Assembly: GCF_021216655.1 (NCBI RefSeq)
Contig: NZ_CP080438.1
Location: forward strand, 1 to 32,586
Reading direction: 5' to 3'
DNA length: 32,586 nt
DNA from: Clavibacter michiganensis
GTDB lineage: Bacteria > Actinomycetota > Actinomycetes > Actinomycetales > Microbacteriaceae
The position numbers and the translations under genes are program-made. This document shows, in pieces, positions 13,084 through 22,088 of the stretch. Positions within the stretch are counted from its first letter, which is position 1; the number at the start of each line of letters is the position of its first letter. The notes below the pieces were generated by a model that did not search any database, was not told the DNA's origin, and was given only the letters and a program-made list of their open reading frames with translations.

Positions 13084-14430
13084 CTACCGGAGCCCGTCGA
13101 TCACCGCGGCGGTCGCGGCCAGCCATGCTTCCTTCGAGGCGGCGGTGAGGGCGTCGTATTCGATGCCCCCGCCGTCGTCGAGCGCCTTGTCGAACGGGAC
13201 CGTGACGACCTGTCGGGTGCGCTGCGCCATGTGGTCGTGAAGGCGCTGCTCGAGGTCGGGGTAGTTGATGGGCGAGTTGTGGCTGATGAGGGTGACGGCG
13301 TTGGCGAGCTTGTCGCCGAAGCCGGTCGCGTCGAGCTTGTCGGCGAGGGAGGCGATCTTGACGGCGGAGTCCTTCTTGACGAGCGAGGTCAGCACGATCT
13401 GATCGGCGGCCTCGACGGCAGCGCGCCAAGTGCCCGCCTCGGAGTTGTTGCCGGTGTCGACGATGATCAGCCGATAGAACCGGGTCAGCGCCGTGTAGAG
13501 CTTGCGGAACTCGTCGGCCTCAATGACGCGGGTGTTCCCGACGACGTTCTGCGAGGCGAGGACGTCGAACTTGTTGTCGCGCTGGGGGCGGACGAAGTTC
13601 ACTAGGTCGGCCTGGTGCGCCTGGTCCGTGAACGTGTCGATGTGGCCGAGGAGGTCGCGGGCGGTGTGGTCGTGGTGTGCTTCGTAGGCACGAACGCCGA
13701 GGGAGCCGTTGTACTCGTTGTTGTCCCACGCGAGGATCGTGCCGCCGCGGACTCGTCCGAGGACGGCGCTGAGCAGGTACGTCGTCGTGGTCTTGCTGAC
13801 GCCGCCCTTCTCTCCGATCACGACGATGGTCTTGTGGCCGGCGATGCCCCGCTGGACGGAGCTCCGCCATTCCCTGCGGGTGAGCTCCAGCGTTCCCGGT
13901 GCAAGCCGGAGGGCGCCGAACGCGGCTCGGTTGGCGCCGCCGCGCCACCCCTCGCGTGCGGGTGCGGCCTTCGGGGTGGGCTGGGACTGCACGAAGTCCC
14001 GGGCGCTCAGCCGGGCTTCGCGTCGGGTCTGCGGCGCTCGTCCGGGCTCACCTTCGGTGATGAGCTCGGCCGGGCGCTCGACATTGCCGGCAGCAGCGCC
14101 CGCGTCCGCCGGACGCGGCTCGTCCTCGTCCTGCGTGGCCTCAGTGCTGGGGGTCGGGGGCGCTGGCTCGTCGGATGCGGCGGTGACGGTGCCGTCGACG
14201 TCGACGAGGAGCCGGTACGAGCCCGAGGGGTCGTTGGCGGTGATGAGCACCGGGTACCCGGCGGGCTTCACGAGTTCCTGGACGATCGCGTCGAGCGCGG
14301 CGCCGACGACTGCCTGCAAGCTGTCGCCGCGGAGCTCGCGAGCCGTGCCGTCGATGGTGAGGGTGCCGGTGCCATCGGCGCCGGCGGTCACGGTCACCTC
14401 GGGTGCGGGTGCGGGTGCGGTGGTGGTCAT
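13084..14430 (-). CDS. ParA/MinD-like P-loop ATPase of the conjugation operon
   Basis: A 448-residue protein. The first ~190 residues are a small alpha/beta region followed by a Pro/Ala/Glu-rich disordered stretch. The C-terminal half is a ParA/MinD-type ATPase with a deviant Walker A, GEKGGVSKTT (206-215), where Ser replaces the usual Gly before the Lys, and a switch-like IIVDTGNNSE in place of the usual DTPP. Related proteins with disordered N-termini accompany actinobacterial type VII and conjugative systems and are thought to position or regulate the secretion complex. It is distinct from the plasmid partition ATPase at 24216-24890. It lies between the cell-wall hydrolase and a membrane protein, with 8 to 19 bases of spacing. 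Confidence 0.75.
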   Translation of the reverse strand: MTTTAPAPAPEVTVTAGADGTGTLTIDGTARELRGDSLQAVVGAALDAIVQELVKPAGYPVLITANDPSGSYRLLVDVDGTVTAASDEPAPPTPSTEATQDEDEPRPADAGAAAGNVERPAELITEGEPGRAPQTRREARLSARDFVQSQPTPKAAPAREGWRGGANRAAFGALRLAPGTLELTRREWRSSVQRGIAGHKTIVVIGEKGGVSKTTTTYLLSAVLGRVRGGTILAWDNNEYNGSLGVRAYEAHHDHTARDLLGHIDTFTDQAHQADLVNFVRPQRDNKFDVLASQNVVGNTRVIEADEFRKLYTALTRFYRLIIVDTGNNSEAGTWRAAVEAADQIVLTSLVKKDSAVKIASLADKLDATGFGDKLANAVTLISHNSPINYPDLEQRLHDHMAQRTRQVVTVPFDKALDDGGGIEYDALTAASKEAWLAATAAVIDGLR

Positions 14431-14449
14431 GGTGGTGTCCTTCCGTCGA

Positions 14450-15613
14450 TCAGGTCGTGAGGTTCAGCGGCTCGCTGCCGGGCCCGAGCTGGTAGTGGAG
14501 GTGGTTGCAGGTGTCGGGGAACGTGTGCATGACGGTCAGGTTGGGCGTCGTGCCGCAGTTGCTCTGTCCGACGGCGGCGAGCGGGTTGCTGATGGCGTCG
14601 AGCTTGGAGATGAGGGCGACGGCGTTCTGGTCGCGGCCGGTGGTGGCGGTGCCGTTGAAGGCGTAGAAGTCCACGGCCTTGCCCTGCCAGTGCATCGAGT
14701 ACACGCCGGCGCCGGGCGTGGAGTCAGTGCATCGGCGGTTGAGGTCGCTGACGCCGATCGTGAGGAACGTCTGCTGTGCGGTGAGGATGACCTGGAGGAT
14801 CCGCGAGTCGATTGCGCACGAGCCGGTGAAGGTGTCCCCGTCCCAGTTGCTCGGGTCCGCGATGGCCTGTACCTGGTCGTGGTACGCCGGCGTGAGCCAC
14901 GTGATCTTGCCCTGTGCGGTGGCGTCCATGATCGCCGCGGCGAGCTGCTGGCCGTTGCCGCTGACCGTGCCGGTGGAGGCGTTCTGGCAGCCGCCGCCGC
15001 TGCCGCCGGTGAGGCCGGACACGACCTGCTGCGCGGCCGTCCAGAAGCGCGTGTAGTAGTTCGGATCCGCGTTGATCTGCACGGCGTGCGCGGCGTCGGT
15101 TGGCTGCATCTGCTGCCAGCCGGGGACCTTCACCAGGCGCTCGTAGAACAGCCTCGCGCTCGTGCTCGGGTCCAACCGGTCGCTCTCGGAGCCCCAGGAA
15201 TCGCGCTGCTGGAACAGTCCGCGGGAGTCCGGACCAGCGGCGTCGCCGTAGGTGAGCACGCGCAGACCGGACTCCCCCATCGCGGTCATGACCGCGACGT
15301 TCACGCCGTATGAGGGGACGCCGAGCGAGTTGCCGGCGTCGATGATCGCGGCGGCGTTCGTGAGCTGCTCCCCGGAGTATCCGGCGATGGTCGACGTCGC
15401 GCCCGCGAGGGTCGCGCCGCCGGTGCTGCACGCCTGCGTGCCGGTCGCGGGGTTGCCGCTCGTGATGCTGCTGACCACGATGACCGGCAGCATGATCAAG
15501 CTGCCGAGCAGGAGCGCCACGATGGCGATGGGGATGCCGAGCTTCCACGCGACCGCGACCCGTGCCGCGGCCGCGATGCGTGCCGCGTTCTCGAGGGCTG
15601 ATCGCTCGGACAT
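14450..15613 (-). CDS. Two-domain cell-wall hydrolase of the type IV secretion system
   Basis: A 387-residue protein with one N-terminal membrane helix (IPIAIVALLLGSLIMLPVIV, about 27-46). The first external domain (75-200) has a lysozyme/transglycosylase pattern: VMTAMGESGL with probable catalytic E114, then SRGLFQQRDSWG. After a Gly/Ser linker, the second domain (218-377) has zinc-peptidase M15/VanY-like ligands: H308 and D315 in HWQGKAVDF, and H373 in NHLHY. Gram-positive conjugation systems use such VirB1-like bifunctional hydrolases to open the peptidoglycan for the transfer channel. It follows the 226-residue membrane protein by five bases. Confidence 0.8.
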   Translation of the reverse strand: MSERSALENAARIAAAARVAVAWKLGIPIAIVALLLGSLIMLPVIVVSSITSGNPATGTQACSTGGATLAGATSTIAGYSGEQLTNAAAIIDAGNSLGVPSYGVNVAVMTAMGESGLRVLTYGDAAGPDSRGLFQQRDSWGSESDRLDPSTSARLFYERLVKVPGWQQMQPTDAAHAVQINADPNYYTRFWTAAQQVVSGLTGGSGGGCQNASTGTVSGNGQQLAAAIMDATAQGKITWLTPAYHDQVQAIADPSNWDGDTFTGSCAIDSRILQVILTAQQTFLTIGVSDLNRRCTDSTPGAGVYSMHWQGKAVDFYAFNGTATTGRDQNAVALISKLDAISNPLAAVGQSNCGTTPNLTVMHTFPDTCNHLHYQLGPGSEPLNLTT

Positions 15614-15618
15614 GAGGA

Positions 15619-16299
15619 CTACGCCTCCCCGTAGAACACGGTCTCAACGCGCGTCACGACCGGGGTTGCTCCCGTCGTGTCGATCGTCATGCGGAACGTC
15701 GCGGACAGCCGGGTCTGGCGCCCGGGTTGAAGGAGGACGTCGATGGTGCCCTCCCACTGCGGGCTGGACGTCGACTCGTCGCGCCAGGTCCATTCGGCGA
15801 CGTTCACCCGGTCGCCGGTGAGGTAGGTGCCATCGAAGAACTGGCCGCGCTGCGCGGCCAGGGCCTCGCGAGCGGCGGGCGCGGTGAGGCTCTGCCAGTC
15901 CTGCCCGGAGAAGTACGCGACCGCCCAGTTTGCGCCGACGGTCGCCGGCTCCAGCGCCGGCGCCGCCGCGGTGGGCGGCGGTGCCGCGCTGCTGGCGGTT
16001 GGTGCGCTCGTGGGCGTAGGGGCCGCGTGCAGCGCCGGCGCCGAGCTCGGTGCGTCCTGCTCGGCAGGAACGAGCGCGCCCACAACGGCGATGCCGCCGA
16101 ACACGAGGACTGCGCCGATGCCGAGTACCCACGGGCTACGGTCCTGGCCGAACGCACGGCGGCGTCGCTGCTGCTCGCGGATCCGCTGCTCGGCGACGAT
16201 GGCACGGCGAGCAGCCTTCTTGACGGCCCGCCGCGCGCGCCACTGCTGGCGGCGCGACTGCACCGGGTCGGGGACGTCAGCGTCGAGGATGTCCGGCAT
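15619..16299 (-). CDS. Single-pass membrane protein of the type IV secretion operon, 226 residues
   Basis: Begins with a basic coiled region (RRQQWRARRAVKKAARRA), then one membrane helix (SPWVLGIGAVLVFGGIAVVGAL, about 55-76), an Ala/Pro/Thr/Ser-rich spacer and an external domain with alternating beta strands (ANWAVAYFSGQDW, then TWRDE and ATFRMTID). The size and build resemble VirB8/TcpC-like channel proteins, but no defining motif is visible. Its ATG overlaps the stop of the VirB6-like gene by one base (TGATG), so translation is coupled. Confidence 0.65.
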   Translation of the reverse strand: MPDILDADVPDPVQSRRQQWRARRAVKKAARRAIVAEQRIREQQRRRRAFGQDRSPWVLGIGAVLVFGGIAVVGALVPAEQDAPSSAPALHAAPTPTSAPTASSAAPPPTAAAPALEPATVGANWAVAYFSGQDWQSLTAPAAREALAAQRGQFFDGTYLTGDRVNVAEWTWRDESTSSPQWEGTIDVLLQPGRQTRLSATFRMTIDTTGATPVVTRVETVFYGEA

Positions 16300-18326
16300 C
16301 AGGCTTCTCCGTCCCGGCGAGGACGACGGTCGACCACGGGTCGCACCGGGCGCGCCGGCGTGCGGGGCGTGACCGGCGGCTGCTGGCCGGGACGCTGCTG
16401 AGTCGGTGCGAACGACGGACGGCGGGTCTGCTGCGCTACGCGCTGCTGCCTGCCCGCGGCGGCGCGCATGCCAGGTGTCCGCGAGGCGCGGGCGGCCGGC
16501 GCCGGCTGCTTGCCGGTCCGGGCGGTATAGGCGCGCGTCGTGAGCTCGCGGGTGGGCGTCCCACGGTCGGTCGGGGAGAACGTCGGTCCGGGCCGCAGCG
16601 ACGGCGTACTGCTACTCTCGCCGCCTCGTCGTGGAGCTGTGCTGCCACCACCCTGGCGGCCGAGCTGCTGCTGGAGGCTCCGCATACGCACGGCGGATCC
16701 CTTCTGCATGCCTCGGTCGATCCGTCCTGCCGTGTCGCGAGCGCGTGCGATCCCGCGCGTGAGCGGGTTCCCCGCGGTCGGTCGCCGAGAGGTGTTCAGG
16801 CCTGAAGAGGATCCGCGGCTCCGCAGGCGGTTCAGGCCCCGCGTGGCCATGCTCGTCAGCGCAGCACCGGCCAGGAAGGTCCGCCCGATCCCCGAACCGT
16901 TCGAGCCGACGATGGCCAGAAGCTGCTTACGGAAGTAGAAGGCGGTGAACAGCATGAGGATGACCGTTCCGAGCGAGATGAACCAGCCGCTCGAGACCGA
17001 CGCAGCGAAGATCGCGGCCGTCGTCACGATCACGACCGAGAACGTCAGCAGCGATAGCAGGGTGATCGCGATGGAGCCCACCAGGGCCTCCGCCCAGGCG
17101 ACGCCCCACTGGCGGGGTCTGCCGGGGATGACCCAGAGGGCGGCGAAGAACACGCCCGCGATGAGCAGCATGGTCGTGAGGATCACACCGGAGAGCGCGG
17201 AGAATCCGAGCACGATCAGCAGCACGCAGAACACGACGGCCGCGATCAACCCGATCAGGATGATCACGAGCTGCACCGGCCAGTTGTCGCCCTTGGCCCA
17301 CTGCCCCGTCTCCGAGCTCTTCCCCGCATCAGGGGAGCCGTTCCCCTCTGTGTTGTAGACGGTGCTCTTGATGACGTTGTGTCGGTCGTCGTTGGTCGGG
17401 TCGGCGGCGAGCATGGTGGGGCCGTACTTCGCGCAGGCTTCCAGCGACCCGAACTGCGTCATGCACCACGGCGTGGCCACGAAGTCGCGCCAGATGGCAT
17501 CGCCGCTCTTGCGCAGCATCGCGTCCTTGGAGGTGTTGACGCTGTAGTCAACCGTGTTCCACGGCAGCGGGAACTGCGCGTCCCCGGTGAGGGCCTGGTT
17601 CGACAGGTTCAGCACCATGTCCGAGCCGGTCTCGCGGATGTGCGTGATGCCGTTGGTGAAGATCGCCGGCGTGGTCGTGAGGCCGAAGGCAAGCGCGCCG
17701 GCGGCGACCATCCAGGCGATTTGCCCGAACCACGAGCCCTTCGCCTGACGCCCCTGCGCGTAGGCCACGATCGCGCCGACCGCGACGGCCGTCGGGAACA
17801 CCCACGCGAGCAGCCCGCCGGACGCACCCGATATCAGGTCGGCAGCAGCGTCCGAGAGCCCGGGGACGCTGGTCGCGCCGAATAGCCACCAGGCCAGCCC
17901 GATGCTCATGTAGACGACGAGCACGAGAATGAACATGAGGGCGTTGATCACGCCGTTCATTGCCTGGTTGAGTCCGTCGACGATTGCTTGTTCCTGGTCG
18001 TCCGCGATGCGCCAGTGCAGGAGGTCGTACGACTCGAACAGGGTCTTGTTGCCGCCGGCGGACATATCCCGGATGGGGATGAGCTCGCCCGGCTGCATCG
18101 TCTTCGTCGGCTGGCACGAACGGTCCTGGAGGCATGCCGCGTCCTCGGTCGGGTGCATCTGCGCCGCGCCAGCCATGTTGGCCGCGAGGACACCACCGGA
18201 GCCGAGCGCCCACAGCACGAGGGTGGTGACCAGGAACAGCTTCACCCGACGCCGTGACGGGAGGAACCGGCGAAGGGACGACAAGACCAGCGCGGTGCTC
18301 AAGGTCAGTCGCTCAGCGACGCGCAC
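16299..18326 (-). CDS. VirB6/TrbL-like polytopic membrane protein
   Basis: A 675-residue protein starting at GTG 18326. After an N-terminal helix comes an external loop with paired Cys (ACLQDRSC), then at least seven further hydrophobic segments. The last ~220 residues are basic and disordered, rich in Arg/Pro/Gln/Ser (RPGQQPPVTPRTPARPVRP). This plan, a poly-helix core with a large external loop and a long cytoplasmic tail, is that of VirB6/TrbL/TcpH channel proteins. It overlaps the end of the lipoprotein gene by 22 bases. Confidence 0.75.
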   Translation of the reverse strand: MRVAERLTLSTALVLSSLRRFLPSRRRVKLFLVTTLVLWALGSGGVLAANMAGAAQMHPTEDAACLQDRSCQPTKTMQPGELIPIRDMSAGGNKTLFESYDLLHWRIADDQEQAIVDGLNQAMNGVINALMFILVLVVYMSIGLAWWLFGATSVPGLSDAAADLISGASGGLLAWVFPTAVAVGAIVAYAQGRQAKGSWFGQIAWMVAAGALAFGLTTTPAIFTNGITHIRETGSDMVLNLSNQALTGDAQFPLPWNTVDYSVNTSKDAMLRKSGDAIWRDFVATPWCMTQFGSLEACAKYGPTMLAADPTNDDRHNVIKSTVYNTEGNGSPDAGKSSETGQWAKGDNWPVQLVIILIGLIAAVVFCVLLIVLGFSALSGVILTTMLLIAGVFFAALWVIPGRPRQWGVAWAEALVGSIAITLLSLLTFSVVIVTTAAIFAASVSSGWFISLGTVILMLFTAFYFRKQLLAIVGSNGSGIGRTFLAGAALTSMATRGLNRLRSRGSSSGLNTSRRPTAGNPLTRGIARARDTAGRIDRGMQKGSAVRMRSLQQQLGRQGGGSTAPRRGGESSSTPSLRPGPTFSPTDRGTPTRELTTRAYTARTGKQPAPAARASRTPGMRAAAGRQQRVAQQTRRPSFAPTQQRPGQQPPVTPRTPARPVRPVVDRRPRRDGEA

Positions 18327-18706
18327 GCCTGCGCCTCCTCCGGTGTCTGCGCGAGGGCGGTGCAGGTCGCGCGGTGCGGGGTGCGATCGGGAGTGCTGGA
18401 TGAGTCCACAAGCTCGTCACGCGTCTTCTTCCATGCGCTCCCCTCCGGTTGAAAGCCGTACGCGTTCCAATACGTGTAGGGGCCGGTGGGGTTCCGGCCA
18501 TCGACTTTCACAAGGACCGCCCACCCGTCCCTCCAATGCCAGGCGTCGACGACGGCCTCCGTGTCGCCCGGGGCAGGTGAGTTTGCATCCAGAGCGAGCT
18601 GGGACACGGCGTCCTTGTCGGGGTTGCTTGCAGCTCCACCGGCACAGCCGGAGAGCAGGGCCATTACGGCGAGAGCGCCGGCCGTGATGCGGAGATGTTG
18701 TGTCAT
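18305..18706 (-). CDS. Small lipoprotein of the conjugation operon
   Basis: 133 residues with an N-terminal lipoprotein signal (ITAGALAVMALLSGCAGG); the lipobox LSGC places the lipidated Cys at about residue 22. The mature part is short and Trp-rich (DAWHWRDGWAVLVKVDG) and ends in a Cys-containing CASLSD. ATG 18706 overlaps the stop of the VirB4 gene (ATGA). Outer-face lipoproteins of this kind are frequent in Gram-positive transfer operons; the exact role is unknown. Confidence 0.75.
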   Translation of the reverse strand: MTQHLRITAGALAVMALLSGCAGGAASNPDKDAVSQLALDANSPAPGDTEAVVDAWHWRDGWAVLVKVDGRNPTGPYTYWNAYGFQPEGSAWKKTRDELVDSSSTPDRTPHRATCTALAQTPEEAQACASLSD

Positions 18707-21270
18707 GGCTGCAGTACCTCTTCCTCGGTGATGAGCTCGTCGCTGGCCGGGGTGGCGGAGTCGCCGTCGTACACAGGGCTGGTGTCGAGGAGCTGGCGGA
18801 TGTGGTCGTTCGGCAGGTCGAATTGCACGCGAGCAGGCCCGGACCCCGCGGTGTCGATCCACGCGATGCTGTCGCCCTTGATGTCTTCACCCGACGCGTG
18901 CGACACACTGAGCGAACCGATCAGCGCACGAGTCGAGGCGATGTTCTGCTCATCCGTCGGGAGCCGCAGCATCGTGGCTAGGGCGTCCTGCTGGGTGTTC
19001 GACTGGAGCTGGAACCCGAACACGGCGACCAGCTGCTCGACCAGTCCCTCGTGGCCAGCGATGCCGGTCGCGTCTTGGGAGTCGAGCACCAGGTGGGTGT
19101 TGTTGGCCCGTCCAACGCGCGCGGACTGGTTCAGGAAGCTCGCCCCGTCGCGCATCGCGAGTATGCGGTGGACCTCGGGCATCGCGATCACTTTCCGCAT
19201 GCCGGTCATCTGCCGGTTGCCGGCGACGTGCAGCGAGTGGTTGAGCACGCTGCGCTGAACGGCGACTCCGAGTCGGTGCATGATGTCCCACTCCGCCACG
19301 GGGGTGTCAACCGGCGGGTCCGACGTCGCCGGGAGCTGGATGTTCCAGATCCCTGGCGTCGTGCGGAGCACGCTGCCGCTCCCCCGTTCGGCCCGGCCCA
19401 TGAGCAGCTTCCCGACCGGGGTGTCCGCGGTCGCCCGCAGATTCCGCCCCAGCGCGTGAGCGGCGTCGCTCTCGCTCGCCACCAGCGCCTCGATGATGCG
19501 ATACGTCGACGGCTGCTCACCGGCTGCCTGCGCGGCCGCGAGCATGTCCTGAGCGAACTGCAACGCCACCTGGTCCGCGTACGCCCGAAGTGTCGGAGGC
19601 GCGAGCAGGATGAGCTGATTCGCGACCTGGATCGCTGCCTCATCGGGAGACAGCGACGACAAGAACAGGTCGAGCGCGCCGGACTGCTGCGACCCATCCA
19701 GCGTGAGCAGAGCCGCGGGAAGCCCGTATTCCTGCGCCACCGTCACGATGCCGCCGAGGTCGCCCTTGGGGTCAATGAGCGTGACCCATGCGTCCGCGAA
19801 CGCGGCATCGAGACACATCATGCTGAGCCCGGTCGACTTCCCCACGCCCGATCGCCCAAGGAGCGCGACGGTGGTTGCCTTCCTGTTCTCGGCGAAGGAG
19901 ATGAGGTTGAACCGGAACGGCGACGGGGTACTCCCCGACACGTACCCGAGCGCGAATCCGTCTTGTGGGAGTGCGGAGCCGCCCCAGAATAGCGAGCCGA
20001 AGAACCCCGGCCCGTCCTGGATGTGACCCAGGTCATCAACCCGTATCCGATCACCGGGCAGGGCCTCCATGAACAGGTCCCGCTGCTCCTCGTCGCCGGG
20101 TGACACGTCGATGCCCGCGTTGGCGTAGAACCCCGTCACCGCGTCGATGGCGCTCATCAGGTCGTCGTAGGACCCCTCGGTGACGATGAGTCGCGGGTGC
20201 GACTGAACGAGGAACAGCCCGTCGTCCCGCATCTCCTGGAGTAGCTCGTCGGTGACAAGCTCGCTCTCCTCGATCGCGGATCCCGCGTCGCCGGCCATGC
20301 CCTGCGCGGCGCTGCGGCGCTGCTCCTTGGTGAGCTCGTGAGCACCCTTGATCTTCTTCCGGGCCTCCTTCCTCGTGAGCACAGTGAACCGCACGGACGC
20401 TTCCACGGTCACCGGTACGTCGTCACCATCCTCCGACGGGCGGGTGATGTCGCTGAGCATCCGGAGCCACTGGCTCTGGTCCTGGGCGACGTCGACCTGG
20501 ATAGGGAAGTCGGTGATCGGCAGGACCGCCTGGTACGCGGCAACCTCGCCGTGCCCGTCGTAGATGCGCAGGTGATCCGCGTACGGCACCACACGCCCTC
20601 GGGTGAGCTGCGCGAGCGAGGCACCCTGGATGGTCCCTTGGCGCGGGACCGCACCACCACGACGGAACTGCGAGCGGCCCAGCAGCCAGCTCAAAGACTC
20701 CGCCGAGGCAGCGGTCACGGTGAGACGGCTCCCCGACCGCAGACGACGCCCCAGCTTGTGCACCTCGTGCAGGTATCCGGCGAGCTCGGCATCGCGCACC
20801 TGCCGCTCGCCGAGCCCGAACGCGGCACCGGCAGCGGACTCCACGGCTGACGTCGACCTGGGCGCTCGCGCGGCGATGACGATCCCGAGGAAGACGTGCC
20901 GCTCAGGCATCGCGTCCTCGTCGATCGCGGCCGCCCGGTCCCGGACCCACCGTGTCTGGTCGCCGGATCGGTAGAGGCCGTGCACGCTTTCCTCGTACTG
21001 AGCGCCCGAGCTGGTCGACCACACGAGCTTGAGGTGGCAGTCCTTGCCCGCGATGCGCGGAGCGATGACGCGGACAACCGAATCGAGCTCTTGGTCGATC
21101 TCGCCATGGCTGGCCAGGTCGGTGTTGTTCGTCGCAACGTGGAACCACGCGGTCGCATCGGTCTGCGTGACGATCAGCCCGTCCGCGACGACCTCGTAAA
21201 CCGGAGCCGGAGCCGAGCGTCCGCGGCCCATACCGAGCAGCCGCCGCGTGTAGTCGATCGCCCTAACCAT
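18703..21270 (-). CDS. VirB4-like ATPase of the type IV secretion system
   Basis: An 855-residue protein. The N-terminal ~450 residues are the divergent alpha/beta region typical of VirB4/TraC/SCO6880-like proteins. The ATPase domain begins with Walker A GRSGVGKST (472-480) and continues with AWVTLIDPKGDLGG, the VirB4-type KVIAMPEVHRIL near the Walker B position and a late HLVLDSQDATG. VirB4 powers pilus assembly and substrate movement at the membrane, working with the VirD4-type protein at 26192. Its ATG overlaps the stop of the PrgI/TcpE-like gene by 8 bases and its stop overlaps the lipoprotein start. Confidence 0.85.
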   Translation of the reverse strand: MVRAIDYTRRLLGMGRGRSAPAPVYEVVADGLIVTQTDATAWFHVATNNTDLASHGEIDQELDSVVRVIAPRIAGKDCHLKLVWSTSSGAQYEESVHGLYRSGDQTRWVRDRAAAIDEDAMPERHVFLGIVIAARAPRSTSAVESAAGAAFGLGERQVRDAELAGYLHEVHKLGRRLRSGSRLTVTAASAESLSWLLGRSQFRRGGAVPRQGTIQGASLAQLTRGRVVPYADHLRIYDGHGEVAAYQAVLPITDFPIQVDVAQDQSQWLRMLSDITRPSEDGDDVPVTVEASVRFTVLTRKEARKKIKGAHELTKEQRRSAAQGMAGDAGSAIEESELVTDELLQEMRDDGLFLVQSHPRLIVTEGSYDDLMSAIDAVTGFYANAGIDVSPGDEEQRDLFMEALPGDRIRVDDLGHIQDGPGFFGSLFWGGSALPQDGFALGYVSGSTPSPFRFNLISFAENRKATTVALLGRSGVGKSTGLSMMCLDAAFADAWVTLIDPKGDLGGIVTVAQEYGLPAALLTLDGSQQSGALDLFLSSLSPDEAAIQVANQLILLAPPTLRAYADQVALQFAQDMLAAAQAAGEQPSTYRIIEALVASESDAAHALGRNLRATADTPVGKLLMGRAERGSGSVLRTTPGIWNIQLPATSDPPVDTPVAEWDIMHRLGVAVQRSVLNHSLHVAGNRQMTGMRKVIAMPEVHRILAMRDGASFLNQSARVGRANNTHLVLDSQDATGIAGHEGLVEQLVAVFGFQLQSNTQQDALATMLRLPTDEQNIASTRALIGSLSVSHASGEDIKGDSIAWIDTAGSGPARVQFDLPNDHIRQLLDTSPVYDGDSATPASDELITEEEVLQP

Positions 21271-21847
21271 GCCGGGGTCCCTTCTTCGTCAGTCCCGCCA
21301 GAAGCGCGGCCGTTGCCTCGTACCCGAGCTGACGCACCCGGAATGTCTCTGCCGGCACATCGGGCTCGACAGGCCCGGTGAAGTCCACAGCCCGTGTCTC
21401 GGTGCGCATCTGCCGGGCTCCCTGCGAGACCCGGTTCACCACGACGGCGATCGCCGGCAGGGTGCGGTCCCGCAGACTCAGCCGCTCGAGGCGCGACGGC
21501 TCACGGGCACCGAGCGAGATGATCGGCAGGTGCCCCACGAGCAGGTATCGGATCGTCAGGGCCGCCACGGTCAGGTACACCCGGCGCGGATTCGCCTCGG
21601 ACGGCAGGAACCCGACCATCACCACCACCAGACCCGGGAGCATCATCGCGGGCACGGCGAACTGCGGAGCCTTCTGGAGGAACCCGGTGGCGTTCGCGAT
21701 CACGTACGTGACGGGCAGCGTCGCGAGGAACACCAGCACCCCGAGCCCCGCCTCTCGGCGCCGGAAACCGTCGCCGAGGTCGATCCCGAACAGCTCGTGC
21801 TGGCGGGCCTCGACCGTGAGTGCCTTGGTGATCGTGCGGCCGATCAC
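21263..21847 (-). CDS. PrgI/TcpE-like membrane protein
   Basis: About 194 residues, with start GTG 21847 overlapping the previous stop (GTGA); ATG 21862 is the alternative and adds five residues. Two adjacent membrane helices (LGVLVFLATLPVTYVIANA and APQFAVPAMMLPGLVVVMVGFL) are followed by a third weak segment and a cytoplasmic C-terminus. Directly upstream of the VirB4-like ATPase, this matches the PrgI/TcpE/SCO6881 membrane subunit that recruits VirB4 in Gram-positive systems. Assignment rests on topology and position, not on a motif. Confidence 0.65.
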   Translation of the reverse strand: MIGRTITKALTVEARQHELFGIDLGDGFRRREAGLGVLVFLATLPVTYVIANATGFLQKAPQFAVPAMMLPGLVVVMVGFLPSEANPRRVYLTVAALTIRYLLVGHLPIISLGAREPSRLERLSLRDRTLPAIAVVVNRVSQGARQMRTETRAVDFTGPVEPDVPAETFRVRQLGYEATAALLAGLTKKGPRHG

Positions 21848-22068
21848 TTCTCCGCGAACCATTCCGCGATGGTGTGCTTCCAGATCCATCCGAGGATCTG
21901 CACGGACTGGTCGGGGAAGTTCACGAAGCCGAACAGGACGACGGCGACGACGATCTCGGTGATCATCTCGCCGTACCCCTTGCGCAGCCAGCAGGTGACG
22001 AGCCGGATGACGAGGATGAGCACGAAGAGGTTGCCGATGATGGAGAGGATGAGCTGCTGGAACGTCAC
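21844..22068 (-). CDS. Small two-helix membrane protein, 74 residues
   Basis: GTG 22068 begins MTFQQLILSIIGNLFVLILV, the first membrane helix; the second is MITEIVVAVVLFGFVNF. The end is amphipathic and aromatic (ILGWIWKHTIAEWF). The longer frame upstream is Arg/His-rich shadow sequence, so the GTG is preferred. Size and topology resemble VirB2/TcpD-type subunits. It lies just upstream of the PrgI/TcpE-like gene, overlapping it by four bases. Confidence 0.65.
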   Translation of the reverse strand: MTFQQLILSIIGNLFVLILVIRLVTCWLRKGYGEMITEIVVAVVLFGFVNFPDQSVQILGWIWKHTIAEWFAEK

Positions 22069-22088
22069 GGGAGGGGCCTTCTTTCTCG

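Noticed and set aside
13709..15313. A 534-codon plus-strand open frame
   Set aside because: Opposite the ATPase and cell-wall hydrolase genes; composition is Ser/Arg/Ala-rich and typical of high-GC antisense frames.
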